Shown: positions 55,658 to 64,000 of the stretch, piece after piece | How the letters are laid out: every line of letters begins with the position of its first letter | How positions within the stretch are numbered: the stretch's first letter is position 1 | From: Enterococcus sp. BWB1-3 | GTDB lineage: Bacteria > Bacillota > Bacilli > Lactobacillales > Enterococcaceae | Direction: 5' to 3' | Assembly (NCBI RefSeq): GCF_016745275.1 | Contig: NZ_JADOEP010000019.1 | Coordinates: 17,589-81,588 of the forward strand | Length of the DNA: 64,000 nt | Translations under genes and position numbers: made by a program | The notes under the pieces: model-generated | Seen by the model: the letters and a program-made list of their open reading frames with translations, nothing else | Database searches by the model: none | Told to the model about the DNA's origin: nothing

Positions 55658-56302
55658 TTACTGTCTCCAAATTGTAGATAATCTCCAATTACGAATAGCT
55701 ACAACATATCCATGGTTCGTCGAGCGTTCAACATAAGCCGCTACAAGCCCAATAACTGCAAAAGCTAAAGACCAACCAATCCCAGGAGCCAAGCAACCAA
55801 TCACTGTAGCCGCAGCAGCAGCATACCAATAATAATCTCTGATAAACGAAGCACTAAGATAGATATCCCATGACCCATTTCCTCTTTTAACAATTTTCGT
55901 TACTCCAGCAGCTCTTGCTTTAGAAGGAACTTGTTTAATATCTGCGCCTTGACTCTTAAGAAGCTGAACTAATTGTTTATCTGACAAAGAAATTTCATCA
56001 CCGGTTGTATCAATTCCCAATTCTTCAGCAACAGTTTCTACACTTTCTGGATTAATTTGATTCACATTGAATCCTGTTTCTTCTTGAGCTTGAGCTAAAT
56101 AATTTTGAACAGCAACTTCATCATAAATTTCTTTAGCATCTCCATCTAAAAGAGATAAATCATTTACTTGTTCAATAGCTACAGCTGATCCAGTAGCATT
56201 AGTTTCTGCAAAAGCCACAGTATTAGGCACCAAAAAACTAGATAGTAAAACCAAAGACATAGCACTTGGAACTAATTTGCTCTTAAGAACTTTTTTGTTC
56301 AA
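55658..56302 (-). CDS. Secreted protein with hydrophobic C-terminus, bacteriocin-like
   Basis: 214 residues. A signal peptide (1-31, ending VAFAE) is followed by an acidic middle (32-120, rich in Glu, Asp, Gln and Val) and, after a basic KARAAGVTKIVKR, a hydrophobic Ala/Gly/Trp-rich end of about 85 residues (YYWYAAAAATVIGCLAPGIG, then AFAVIGLVAAYVERS). That layout suggests a pro-peptide released to give a membrane-active toxin, as in SdpC-like or large unmodified bacteriocins. No known family is certain. The TTG start has AGGAG upstream. No transporter or modification gene is near. Confidence 0.6.
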   Translation of the reverse strand: MNKKVLKSKLVPSAMSLVLLSSFLVPNTVAFAETNATGSAVAIEQVNDLSLLDGDAKEIYDEVAVQNYLAQAQEETGFNVNQINPESVETVAEELGIDTTGDEISLSDKQLVQLLKSQGADIKQVPSKARAAGVTKIVKRGNGSWDIYLSASFIRDYYWYAAAAATVIGCLAPGIGWSLAFAVIGLVAAYVERSTNHGYVVAIRNWRLSTIWRQ

Positions 56303-56482
56303 AAAACCACTCCTAAAGTTATTTTTTTATAATTATAACAATACAAAATTCCAATGTCAATCGAATTGTCAGAAAATTCTTTCTATTCCTCGTATTTCTT
56401 TCGATACTCTTTGAAAATACTGTTAAAAGTCATTAACTGCCGACCTTTTAAAATAAAATGCAATGTGTCAAAAATGCCTTGG
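56303..56482. other. Upstream region of the bacteriocin-like cassette
   Basis: AT-rich. On the minus strand AATTGTCAGAAAATTC and TTGACATTGGAATTTTG lie near 56340-56380; TTGACA (56365-56360) with TATTGT 17 bases on may be the promoter of the cassette. No operator recognised. Confidence 0.4.
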
Positions 56483-56700
56483 TGTCATAAATCACTACGA
56501 TTGACCTATCAGAGTAGGTGATGCATGATGCCTACTTGGTTCTTGAGGGGAATACTTTTGCTCCTGCGGTTACTCGTCGCATGGAGAGATTTGCTCCTGC
56601 GGTTACTCGTCGCATGGAGAGATTTGCTCCTGCGGTTACTCGTCGCACAAAAAGCTTGCTCCTGCGATTACTCGTCGTATGGAGAAGCTTTGTCATAACC
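56483..56700 (+). repeat. Dispersed intergenic repeat, copy E, with tandem 33-bp array
   Basis: GTGTCATAAATCACTACGAT then TCAGAGTAG.TGATGCATGAT and TTGGTTCTTGAG (56483-56547) match copies B and D. Instead of the hairpin GAGACAGAA the sequence continues into four tandem units. Only the 3' half of the family is present. Confidence 0.65.
56558..56689. repeat. Four tandem 33-bp units
   Basis: Units start at 56558, 56591, 56624 and 56656 with TTGCTCCTGCGGTTACTCGT followed by CGCATGGAGAGAT. The first two are identical and the last two diverge. There are no spacers, so it is not a CRISPR. On the minus strand the unit reads in frame as RRVTAGANLSM. Confidence 0.85.
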
Positions 56701-56840
56701 TCGTCATAGTAACAAAGAACTTCTTCTTTTGAAAGAAGTCTGATTTTCTTGTAGATTTTACCGTCTTTATAATTAGCTGATATATTGGTTGAAAGCAAAC
56801 CTCTTTTTTTGAAAATATCGCCTTTTTCATATTGGTCCAA
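56700..56840 (-). pseudogene. Short coding-like remnant merging into the tandem repeat
   Basis: On the minus strand a frame from a TTG at 56840 reads DQYEKGDIFKKRGLLSTN, then KDGKIYKKIRLLSKEEV, protein-like for about 47 residues, then continues into the 33-bp units. An AGAGG and ATG lie just upstream in another frame, suggesting a frameshift. KGDIFKKRGLLST faintly recalls the ST-S loop of ADP-ribosyltransferases, which is speculation. Probably a gene broken by repeat insertion. Confidence 0.25.
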
Positions 56841-56915
56841 AACTTTTTAACCGCATAACAGCCTCTTTTTATTTAAATAAATTACCGCCATTTACTGTCC
56901 TCCTTATTTTAAATC

Positions 56916-57596
56916 TTAATCTTTTGACAGCTTGCGAAATGCATAAGCTCTGAAATAATTTGGATTATGACGTTGAGTGACACTGTAAACTGTTAAGATC
57001 AAAGATCCAGCTGTGTTAGTTAACAAATCGCCCATAGTGTCCATCAGAGCTTCTCTGCCTACATACAGCTGACCAGATTCTGTCATGTAGCGCTGCAAAT
57101 TCATATTTCCGAGACTGTCGCAAAGAAATTCCCAAAATTCCCAGAAGACACCGCAGATACCTGCAAATGCAAAGCCCATAATAATGAAAAGCCATGGGCT
57201 GATGGAAGAATAATCGCTGTTGCGAAGATAATGATTAATCAAGGCATAACCAACAGCCACCAATAAAATAGGACTGACCGCATGTAAAAATTTATCCCAT
57301 AATGGAAAAATCAGCATAAATTGAAATCCGGTTCCTAAAAATACGGAAATAAAGAGAAAGAACCAATAATATAGACGGATAATCTTTGGAAAAATTAATC
57401 CGGTAAATTTAGTAAAAATAAAGGGAATAAAAATCGTTCCGATACCAGCAATCATTTCGACCGTTAACAATTGATAAAGGCTGGTTGGTTCTGAAATGAA
57501 CATTCTTACAAAGTTCATAACTAAAGTAAAAATTCCAAATAGCAGCAGTCCAAAAAAGGCTGTGCGTTCCTGTTTGTCTTCAAATTCTAATTTCAT
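56916..57596 (-). CDS. DUF2238/YjdF-like integral membrane protein
   Basis: 226 residues with six or seven membrane segments. Conserved-looking polar positions inside them: WDKFLHAVSP near 100, GVFWEFWEFLCD near 150 and DTMGDLLTNTAGS near 187, the W-D-H / E-E / D-D pattern of the DUF2238 group. Function unknown. GGAAGGAG precedes the ATG. The deoxyribosyltransferase gene lies 44 bases upstream on the same strand, so the two may be co-transcribed. Confidence 0.8.
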   Translation of the reverse strand: MKLEFEDKQERTAFFGLLLFGIFTLVMNFVRMFISEPTSLYQLLTVEMIAGIGTIFIPFIFTKFTGLIFPKIIRLYYWFFLFISVFLGTGFQFMLIFPLWDKFLHAVSPILLVAVGYALINHYLRNSDYSSISPWLFIIMGFAFAGICGVFWEFWEFLCDSLGNMNLQRYMTESGQLYVGREALMDTMGDLLTNTAGSLILTVYSVTQRHNPNYFRAYAFRKLSKD

Positions 57597-57640
57597 TTTT
57601 TTCTCCTTCCAGCATTGATCATGGCTAGGATTTTGCCCCT

Positions 57641-58123
57641 TTAATGGCTGTCAATAAATGCTTTCACAGCAGTTAAAAACTGTTTTTCCGTCCCATAAAT
57701 ATTGCCGTTTAATTTAACCAGTCCAACCGTATATAAATTTAAGTAATGGAACTGGTTCTCTGCTGTTTCCTGCAAGGCAGCAAGCTTTTTTTGATTGTCA
57801 GCGCCTTGCTGACGAGTGTCGGTATAAAGAGCAATGACTGGGATTCCTTTCGCATAGGCCACACCGATTTCAGAGGCTACGCCGGGATCTATTGTCAGAC
57901 CGTCAAGTACAGCCACCAACAAGCTGCTTTCAAGCACTCTTTCTGTATCGGCTAGAGCAATCATTTTACTGTCGGCGTACGCTGCCTTATCATTAATATC
58001 TGCATTTTCCTGAGGCAGATAGACTGTAACCATTTGATCTAATGCTCGAATTTCCTTTACTAAGTGTTCATTATAGCGTAAGTCTGCGTTGGCAAACATC
58101 GGTCCTGCGAAGTAAATATTCAT
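57641..58123 (-). CDS. Nucleoside 2-deoxyribosyltransferase
   Basis: 160 residues: N-terminal IYFAGPMFANADLRYN, catalytic Glu in VASEIGVAYAKGIPVIAL near residue 92 and the substrate Asp-rich VAVLDGLTIDPG. It exchanges the base of 2'-deoxynucleosides for salvage in the cytoplasm. GGAGG before the ATG. Whether it prefers purines or both base types cannot be told. Confidence 0.92.
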   Translation of the reverse strand: MNIYFAGPMFANADLRYNEHLVKEIRALDQMVTVYLPQENADINDKAAYADSKMIALADTERVLESSLLVAVLDGLTIDPGVASEIGVAYAKGIPVIALYTDTRQQGADNQKKLAALQETAENQFHYLNLYTVGLVKLNGNIYGTEKQFLTAVKAFIDSH

Positions 58124-58232
58124 GTGTTGATTCCTCCAATAGTAAAATAGAATGGTATAGCTGATTGATGCAGTATCCAGTTTTCAGAATGTTGTTGATA
58201 AGATAATTAGTCAATATTATCGTACTTTGTTT

Positions 58233-59456
58233 CTAAAAATTATCACTAAAATATGCTTCCTGATCGGGAAGCAGCTTTTCCAATATGTTTAATGTCGCTT
58301 TATCTGTGTTGATTCGTTCAATCTGATAAAGATAGTTTGGTCTGCGATAATTCATAAACAGACAAGTCAAGGTTTGGATATCAAGCCTCACTGGTTTTCC
58401 AACAGGCTGATCTGAAATAGTCAGAGTGTCTTGGTCATCCCAGCTTAAACCAAAAATCCCATTGTTCCATTCAGCAACTGGATCTTTAACCACAAAATGA
58501 AACGGCTCGGTACTGCTTTTAAAAGGATAAGCTGCTAAAAACTCTTTTACATCGACGATACGCGCCATAAAATAAGGCTCAATCGTTTCTTTAATTTGGC
58601 TGTCTTCCAGTAAAAATGCCAGAGGTTCATTCTTGTAGATATCACCCTTAACCCAATAAACCATGGAGAAATGAGCGGAGATGAAATTCCATAAACCGTT
58701 TCTGGCTTCCTGATTCAGATAAAACATCTCTTTGACATGGAACACTTCTTCTGCAATCCAGTAAAACAGCACGCCAAGAGGCTGCTGTTGTTCATCATAG
58801 TAAATGGCAGCTGTGTGCTCTTCCTGATTTTCAAAGCGCCAGTATTCTTCCCAGTTAAACTCACTGCGGATCATCGCCCCATGATTCTGACGGGCAAATT
58901 TATTATAAACAGTGAAGATATCTTCATGTTTAACAGAGACACGTTCAACTAAACCAGGAATATCAACGGTTTTTGGCAGTTGGGTATCACGGATTTTAAA
59001 TGACAGCTTATCTGAGAGAATTTCCCAGCCCTTTCTGCGATAGTAGGGAACACTGTAGGGATATAAATAAGAAATCCACTGCTTGTCTGCCCGCATTGTT
59101 TTTAAAGCAATATGGATTAAGTCCTGCATCAATCCATGATTTGCATATTCCGGATAGGTCCCTACTCCAGTAACTCCGCCCATCTCATAGATTTTTCCGT
59201 GAATATTCACTTTGCAGGGATAGATAGAGAGTTGGGAAATCAGCTTGTTTTCATGAAACCAGCCAAATACTTTCGATACTTCCAGAATAGGACGCTTAGA
59301 TTTTACAAATTCCCTTTTGTTATGAAATCCGCTTTCCTCCAAATCAGATTCTGTTACTTGAAAAACATAGCTGAGCAGCTCGTTAAACTGGTTGAGATAT
59401 TCTTCTCCAACAGGTCTTAATTCCAGCTGTTTACGAAATTCCTTTTGATCCATCAT
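58233..59456 (-). CDS. Eis-like GNAT N-acetyltransferase with SCP2 C-terminal domain
   Basis: 407 residues from the first of two adjacent ATGs, with GGAG upstream. N-terminal GNAT domain with MGGVTGVGTYPEYANHGL (acetyl-CoA loop) near 78 and SYLYPYSVPYYRRKGWEI, a second GNAT-like domain, and a C-terminal sterol-carrier-like domain (about 295-400). This is the Eis/YvbK-like layout. Relatives acetylate amines, including some aminoglycosides; the true substrate here is unknown. Confidence 0.88.
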   Translation of the reverse strand: MMDQKEFRKQLELRPVGEEYLNQFNELLSYVFQVTESDLEESGFHNKREFVKSKRPILEVSKVFGWFHENKLISQLSIYPCKVNIHGKIYEMGGVTGVGTYPEYANHGLMQDLIHIALKTMRADKQWISYLYPYSVPYYRRKGWEILSDKLSFKIRDTQLPKTVDIPGLVERVSVKHEDIFTVYNKFARQNHGAMIRSEFNWEEYWRFENQEEHTAAIYYDEQQQPLGVLFYWIAEEVFHVKEMFYLNQEARNGLWNFISAHFSMVYWVKGDIYKNEPLAFLLEDSQIKETIEPYFMARIVDVKEFLAAYPFKSSTEPFHFVVKDPVAEWNNGIFGLSWDDQDTLTISDQPVGKPVRLDIQTLTCLFMNYRRPNYLYQIERINTDKATLNILEKLLPDQEAYFSDNF

Positions 59457-59497
59457 TTTCGCTCCAATAAATAATAATTTAGAAATCATTTAGACTA

Positions 59498-59656
59498 GGG
59501 CGTGTCTGAAAAGTTAGTGGAATTTGAATTTTTCCGTGATTTTTGTTGAAATCAAGGAAGAAAACACAGCTTATGCGGATCATAAGCGAGTATTTATGAC
59601 GATGAGTTCCATAAAAATCATCAAAATATTCACCGCTTGAGTTTTCAGACACACCC
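59498..59656. mobile_element. 159-bp MITE with TA target duplication
   Basis: Ends GGGCGTGTCTGAAAA and TTTTCAGACACACCC are inverted with one mismatch and are flanked by TA on both sides, the target duplication of IS630/mariner-type elements. No coding capacity. The inside is AT-rich and carries CATAAGCGAG and ATGCGGATCATAAGC words. The parent transposase is not in the window. Confidence 0.8.
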
Positions 59657-59927
59657 TAAGTATATCAAAAAAAGATGAAACATACAGACGATAGGCTGGA
59701 ATAACGGGAATTTACTTTTTTTCAGGATACAGTGAGGCATTGCTGATTCTAAAAAGTGAATAGTTCGAGAACAGTGTTTATATGCTGATTTAGCGGTTGT
59801 TTTTTTAAGCCGTTAATTTTCTGAAAAAATGATTTTCCATAACTGCTGCTTTTGGTGAAAGTTCTTTAAATCTATGAAAAACCTTGTTATAATGATAACT
59901 GCTGATTGAAAAGAAATGAGGAAGACA

Positions 59928-61763
59928 ATGAATATAAATGAAATGAAACAACGACAGGAGAAAATTCGTAATTTTTCGATAATCGCTCATATTGACCATG
60001 GGAAATCAACGCTGGCTGACCGAATTCTGGAAAAGACAAATACAGTGACGTCCAGAGAAATGCAGGCACAGCTGCTGGATTCTATGGATTTGGAAAGAGA
60101 GCGCGGAATTACGATTAAATTAAATGCAGTTGAATTGAACTATACAGCTAAAGATGGTGAAATGTACATCTTCCATTTAATTGATACCCCGGGGCATGTC
60201 GACTTTACGTATGAAGTCTCCAGAAGTCTGGCTGCCTGTGAAGGAGCAGTTTTAGTTGTTGATGCTGCACAGGGAATTGAAGCACAAACACTTGCCAATG
60301 TTTATCTGGCTTTGGATAATGATTTGGAAATTTTACCGGTGATTAACAAAATTGATTTGCCGGCTGCTGATCCGGAACGGGTTCGTCAGGAGATTGAAGA
60401 TGTGATTGGAATTGATGCCAGCGAAGCAGTGCTGGCAAGTGCGAAAGCAGGAATCGGAATCGAGGAGATTCTTGAACAGATTGTGGAATATGTACCTGCT
60501 CCGGATGGAGATGTAGAAGCGCCGTTGAAAGCATTGATTTTCGATTCCGTTTATGACAGCTATCGTGGAGTTGTACTGAATGTCCGAGTGATGGATGGAG
60601 TAGTTAAACCAGGTGACAAGATTCAGATGATGAGTAATGGTAAAACTTTTGATGTTACTGAAGTCGGTGTCTTTTCGCCAAAAGGAATTGCCAGAGATTA
60701 CTTAATGGTGGGCGATGTTGGCTATATTACTGCCAGCATTAAAACAGTTCAGGATACACGAGTTGGGGATACAGTGACTTTAGCAGATAATCCGGCTGAA
60801 GAAGCATTGGACGGCTACAGAAAAATGAATCCAATGGTTTATTGCGGACTGTATCCGATTGATACATCCCGGTACAATGACTTACGAGAAGCACTGGAAA
60901 AACTGCAGCTGAATGATGCGGCGTTACAGTTTGAACCGGAAACATCTCAGGCATTGGGCTTTGGTTTCCGTTGCGGATTCTTAGGTTTACTGCATATGGA
61001 TGTAATTCAGGAACGCCTGGAAAGAGAATTTAATTTGGACTTGATTACAACTGCTCCGTCTGTTATTTATCATGTAAATAAGACAGATGGAACAAAAGTT
61101 GTGGTTGATAATCCGGCAGAATTTCCCGAACCGGTGACCATTGAATCAGTTGAAGAACCTTATGTAAAAGCACAGATCATGGTCCCGAATGAATATGTTG
61201 GTGCGGTGATGGAGCTGTCACAGCGTAAGAGGGGCGAGTTCATCACCATGGATTATCTGGATGATTACCGCGTAAATGTGGTGTATTATATTCCTTTATC
61301 AGAAATTGTCTTTGATTTCTTTGACAAGCTGAAATCAAGTACCAAAGGCTATGCCTCCCTTGATTATGAAATGAGTGACTATCGTGCAAGTCGATTGGTG
61401 AAAATGGATATTCTGTTGAATGCCGAGAAAGTCGATGCACTGAGCTTTATTGTACACAGAGACTTTGCCTATGAACGCGGAAAAGCGATTGTTGAGAAGC
61501 TGAAGAAACTGATTCCTCGTCAGCAGTTCGAAGTACCAATTCAGGCTGCTATCGGACAGAAAATTGTTGCCCGTTCTGACATTAAAGCGCTGCGTAAAAA
61601 CGTACTGGCTAAGTGTTACGGCGGAGATGTTTCCCGTAAACGCAAACTTCTTGAGAAACAAAAAGAAGGGAAGAAGCGAATGAAACAAATAGGATCGGTC
61701 GAAGTGCCGCAGGAAGCCTTTATGGCAGTTTTGAAAATGGACGAGGACGAGCCGAAGAAATAG
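59928..61763 (+). CDS. lepA: Elongation factor 4 (LepA) GTPase
   Basis: 611 residues. GTPase domain with [10 protein letters not shown] near 18, DTPGH near 83 and NKID near 135; then domain II, two EF-G-like alpha-beta domains and the LepA-specific C-terminal domain with [20 protein letters not shown] near 560. It binds ribosomes and back-translocates or helps initiation under stress. The ATG at 59928 (AGGA 7 bases ahead) gives the usual MNxxEM start; the ATG 4 codons before it is less likely. Confidence 0.98.
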   Translation: MNINEMKQRQEKIRNFSIIAHIDHGKSTLADRILEKTNTVTSREMQAQLLDSMDLERERGITIKLNAVELNYTAKDGEMYIFHLIDTPGHVDFTYEVSRSLAACEGAVLVVDAAQGIEAQTLANVYLALDNDLEILPVINKIDLPAADPERVRQEIEDVIGIDASEAVLASAKAGIGIEEILEQIVEYVPAPDGDVEAPLKALIFDSVYDSYRGVVLNVRVMDGVVKPGDKIQMMSNGKTFDVTEVGVFSPKGIARDYLMVGDVGYITASIKTVQDTRVGDTVTLADNPAEEALDGYRKMNPMVYCGLYPIDTSRYNDLREALEKLQLNDAALQFEPETSQALGFGFRCGFLGLLHMDVIQERLEREFNLDLITTAPSVIYHVNKTDGTKVVVDNPAEFPEPVTIESVEEPYVKAQIMVPNEYVGAVMELSQRKRGEFITMDYLDDYRVNVVYYIPLSEIVFDFFDKLKSSTKGYASLDYEMSDYRASRLVKMDILLNAEKVDALSFIVHRDFAYERGKAIVEKLKKLIPRQQFEVPIQAAIGQKIVARSDIKALRKNVLAKCYGGDVSRKRKLLEKQKEGKKRMKQIGSVEVPQEAFMAVLKMDEDEPKK

Positions 61764-61931
61764 CTTATTTAAAATTGAAAAGCCTATTAAATTAGCCTTT
61801 TCGAGTGGTGGAAAATCTGTGATTTACCTGTTTAAAAAAGTTTAAACTGTCATTTGGTTGTCACGGTGATACTCAAATTAACAAAAATGGAATATTTTCC
61901 TTGAAGGTTTTTAACCATCAGCGTATGATGA

Positions 61932-61958
61932 AAGCATCTCATAAGGAGGTGCTTTTTT
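61932..61958 (+). terminator. Terminator directly ahead of the group II intron
   Basis: AAGCATCTC pairs with GAGGTGCTT (one mismatch) around ATAAG, then six T. Two bases later the intron begins. Class C introns characteristically insert behind such hairpins. Confidence 0.75.
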
Positions 61959-61960
61959 CA

Positions 61961-63803
61961 GTGCGCCAGGCATGGCGACTATCTAGGTGGTGAAAGTCCA
62001 CTGCGAGGGTACACATCGACCAATCGCTAGAGAAACACAAGGTGGCATTCGTGAGGATGTGGCTGAAGGAAGCGTGTATCAAATTCTTGGCTCGACGAAC
62101 AGAAACCTGATACCAAGGCTCGGTAAGTGGATAAGGTTCCTGAACAAACCAAAGTCCAAAAGATGTGCGTAAACTTATCGGGTAAATCAGGCGAGTAAAA
62201 GAGGAAAGTTAGTCGTCTTACCCTGGGAGGTCTCACGGACGACTGAGGAGAACCCTAATAAGAAAGTCGGTCGAAAAAGGTTTATCGTGAGAAGTCAGCA
62301 GAGGTCATAGTAATGGAATTTTTTTCCCATGAAGGACCGAACAATTTATAATGTTTCTACACCACGAATGCGTGAAAGAGTTAATTCTGAATGTGTTAAT
62401 AAGGAAAGTATGAGCGTATCTCAAAGGATAATCAAAAGAGAATAATCTTTCGCTACGTGACAGGAAGGAAGAAACGAGTATGGAACTTTTAGAACAAATC
62501 TTGAGTAATCAGAACATGAACCAAGCTTACAAACGTGTTTATCGTAATAAAGGGGCAAGTGGAGTAGATGGAATTACAGTGGAGGAATTGAAGGAGTATC
62601 TTCGTGAACATAAAGAGGAGCTGCGTTCTCAAATTCGCCAACGTAAGTATAAGCCACAACCAACATTACGAGTAGAAATTCCAAAAGAAAATGGAAAAAT
62701 GCGTCAATTAGGTATTCCGACTGTAGTAGATAGAGTGGTCCAACAGGCAATCAACCAAATACTAGGTCCATGGATTTCGTCCGAAACGTAGTTGCGAAAT
62801 GGCGATTATTCAAGCAATAGAGTATCTGAACGATGGCTATGACTGGGTAGTTGACATCGACTTGGAACGTTTCTTCGATACGGTTCATCAGGATAAACTC
62901 ATGCGAATCATTTCCTACACTGTGAAGGACGGGGACGTTATCTCACTGATACGTAAATACTTGGTAAGTGGTGTGATGGAGGATGGAAAGTATGTGGAGA
63001 CGCCTGTGGGTACACCACAAGGAGGGAATCTCAGTCCATTATTAAGCAATATCCTGTTAAATGAACTGGATAAAGAGCTGGAAGCAAGAGGATTGCGATT
63101 TGTCCGCTATGCCGATGACAGTTTGATTTTCGTTAAGAGTGAGAAAGCGGCAACACGAGTATTGAACTCAATGACACACTTTATTGAAAAGAAACTGGGA
63201 CTGAAAGTGAATGCCGAGAAAAGCAGAATCTCCCGCCCCAACAGGACCAAGTTCCTTGGATTTGGCTTCTACTTTGATACAAACACCAAGAAGTATCAGA
63301 GTAGACCTCATAAGGATTCAATCAAGAAGCTTCAACGAAAACTCAGAAAACTAACGAAGAGAAACTGGAGCGTTTCGTTGGATGAGAGAATCACCAAACT
63401 GAATCAGGTGATAAGAGGTTGGGTGAATTATTTCCGTATCGCGAAGATGAAAGGTAAATTGGTAGAAATTGACCAAAAACTCCGCTCAAGGCTCCGTGTT
63501 ATTATCTGGAAACAGTGGAAGAATAATGGTAAACGCATTCGATCACTCTTTCAACTGGGGATTCCAGAGGAAGCGGCCAAAGGGCTCACCTATTGTCGAA
63601 AAGGGTATCGCTACATTGGGTTATCCAAAGTTGTTCAACGAGCACTCTCAAATAAACGGCTTGAGCAGAGAGGAATACCGTCTGCTCTTGGACATTATCT
63701 AAAAGTACACACTGAAATATAAATTGAAACGCCGTATACGCGAACCGTTCGTACGGTGTTGTGAGAGGGGCGGAAAGTTAGCTAACTTTCCCCTCTACTC
63801 GAT
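61961..63803 (+). mobile_element. Group II intron, probably bacterial class C
   Basis: The 5' end GTGCGCCAGGCATGGCG is typical. The 3' part has a domain V-like hairpin starting with a CGC triad (CGCCGTATACG ... CGTACGGTG, about 63730-63760) and domain VI (GAGAGGGG.. / ..CCCCTCTACTC, about 63762-63800) with a bulged A at 63797, seven bases from the end GAT. It lies right behind a terminator and its reverse transcriptase lacks an HNH endonuclease, both fitting class C. The internal ORF is broken. Confidence 0.85.
62480..63722 (+). pseudogene. Group II intron reverse transcriptase/maturase, frameshifted
   Basis: The first frame (62480-62791) carries the N-terminal fingers (ASGVDGITVEEL, RQLGIPTVVDRVVQQAINQI) and stops at a TAG. 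The second (62799-63722) resumes at CEMAIIQAIEYLNDGYDW with the palm: TPQGGNLSPLLSN, YADD in FVRYADDSLIF, then the thumb and maturase part ending at GIPSALGHYLKVHTEI. GFRPKRSC is readable in the second frame at about 62772, so a short deletion removed roughly ten codons and shifted the frame. No endonuclease domain. Unlikely to be active. Confidence 0.85.
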
Positions 63804-63855
63804 TGTCTGAAAACTGAACAAATGTCAATAAAGTAGACACAAAAAGAGCAAATAC

Positions 63856-64000
63856 CTAGTGAGAATCAAAGTATTTATCCTCCATTTCATTTGGTGTAAG
63901 CATATTTAGGGTGCCGTGAGGGCGTTGGGAGTTATAGAATCCTTCGATGTACTCAAAGTATGCCAGTTGTACTTCTTTGAGAGAAGAAAAAAACTCTTCT
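63856..64000 (-). mobile_element. IS3-family transposase orfB, C-terminal end (cut by right edge)
   Basis: On the minus strand a frame comes in from the right edge and ends at a TAG at 63858-63856, reading EEFFSSLKEVQLAYFEYIEG, then FYNSQRPHGTLNMLTPNEM. The YNSQRPH motif and its surroundings are the rve integrase core end of IS3 transposases. The IS end must lie between the intron end and the stop (63804-63855), perhaps near TGTCAATAAAGTAGACA. The rest of the element is outside the window. Confidence 0.8.

Noticed and set aside
56558..56689. CRISPR array
   Set aside because: Units are contiguous without spacers, and no cas gene is present.
1..64000. rRNA or tRNA genes
   Set aside because: No rRNA signature and no cloverleaf with a GTTC-type T arm was recognised while reading both strands; a tRNAscan run would be decisive.

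Overview
The window looks like chromosomal DNA of a low-GC Gram-positive coccus of the order Lactobacillales, most probably Enterococcus or a close relative in the Enterococcaceae. The reasons are a WalRK-YycH-YycI-YycJ locus, IreB-RuvX-DUF1292, a phosphoketolase, an Mga-type regulator, DnaB-DnaI helicase-loading genes, a CtsR-type operator in front of clpB, and AT-rich DNA with strong Shine-Dalgarno sites and occasional TTG or GTG starts. Genus and species cannot be fixed from the sequence alone.

Layout. 1-1000: repeat debris and a protein tail at the left edge. 1-9.9 kb: phosphoketolase xfp, a methyltransferase, ogt (minus), then a four-gene block (metallophosphatase, YutD, HAD phosphatase, TIGR01906 membrane protein). 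9.9-10.3 kb: the best-preserved copy of a dispersed, structured intergenic repeat. 10.4-20.6 kb: DUF1836, DegV, aquaporin, the walRKHIJ operon, a FemAB-like ligase and a DUF554 membrane protein. 20.6-25.9 kb: argCJBDF, a complete ornithine and citrulline-forming operon with a clear promoter and terminator. 26.2-27.3 kb: ireB-ruvX-DUF1292.

27.2-30.8 kb: a 3.4-kb island framed by a 126-bp near-perfect direct repeat that copies the 3' end and terminator of the DUF1292 gene. It holds an ISL3 transposase remnant, a hicA-hicB toxin-antitoxin pair, an orphan membrane-anchored protein and a small XRE regulator, and no integrase. It is followed by 1.3 kb of decayed repeat DNA. 32-42 kb: accessory genes (MarR regulator with an odd Gly/His/Phe tail, M23 endopeptidase, XRE regulator facing an unknown protein, copper ATPase copB, Mga-like regulator, aldo-keto reductase, HEAT-like protein). 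42.4-53.5 kb: core replication and repair genes polA-mutM-coaE-nrdR-dnaB-dnaI, a lipoprotein, and clpB under a CtsR box.

53.5-59.7 kb: a second accessory stretch with repeats, a truncated IS110 transposase, a two-gene cassette resembling a secreted bacteriocin and its immunity protein, a tandem 33-bp repeat, a DUF2238-like membrane protein, a nucleoside deoxyribosyltransferase, an Eis-like acetyltransferase and a 159-bp MITE. 59.9-64 kb: lepA, then a group II intron (probably class C) lying directly behind a terminator and carrying a frameshifted reverse transcriptase, then the tail of an IS3-family transposase running off the right edge.

The most interesting unexplained feature is the intergenic repeat family. 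At least six copies or fragments are visible. The full copy (about 430 bp) has inverted end motifs and an intrinsic terminator. Two copies share a nested hairpin whose loop is extended in one of them by a 53-bp insert that forms its own stem. That is what a structured RNA or an RNA-shaped MITE would look like. The flanked hicAB island and the bacteriocin-like cassette are the next best candidates.
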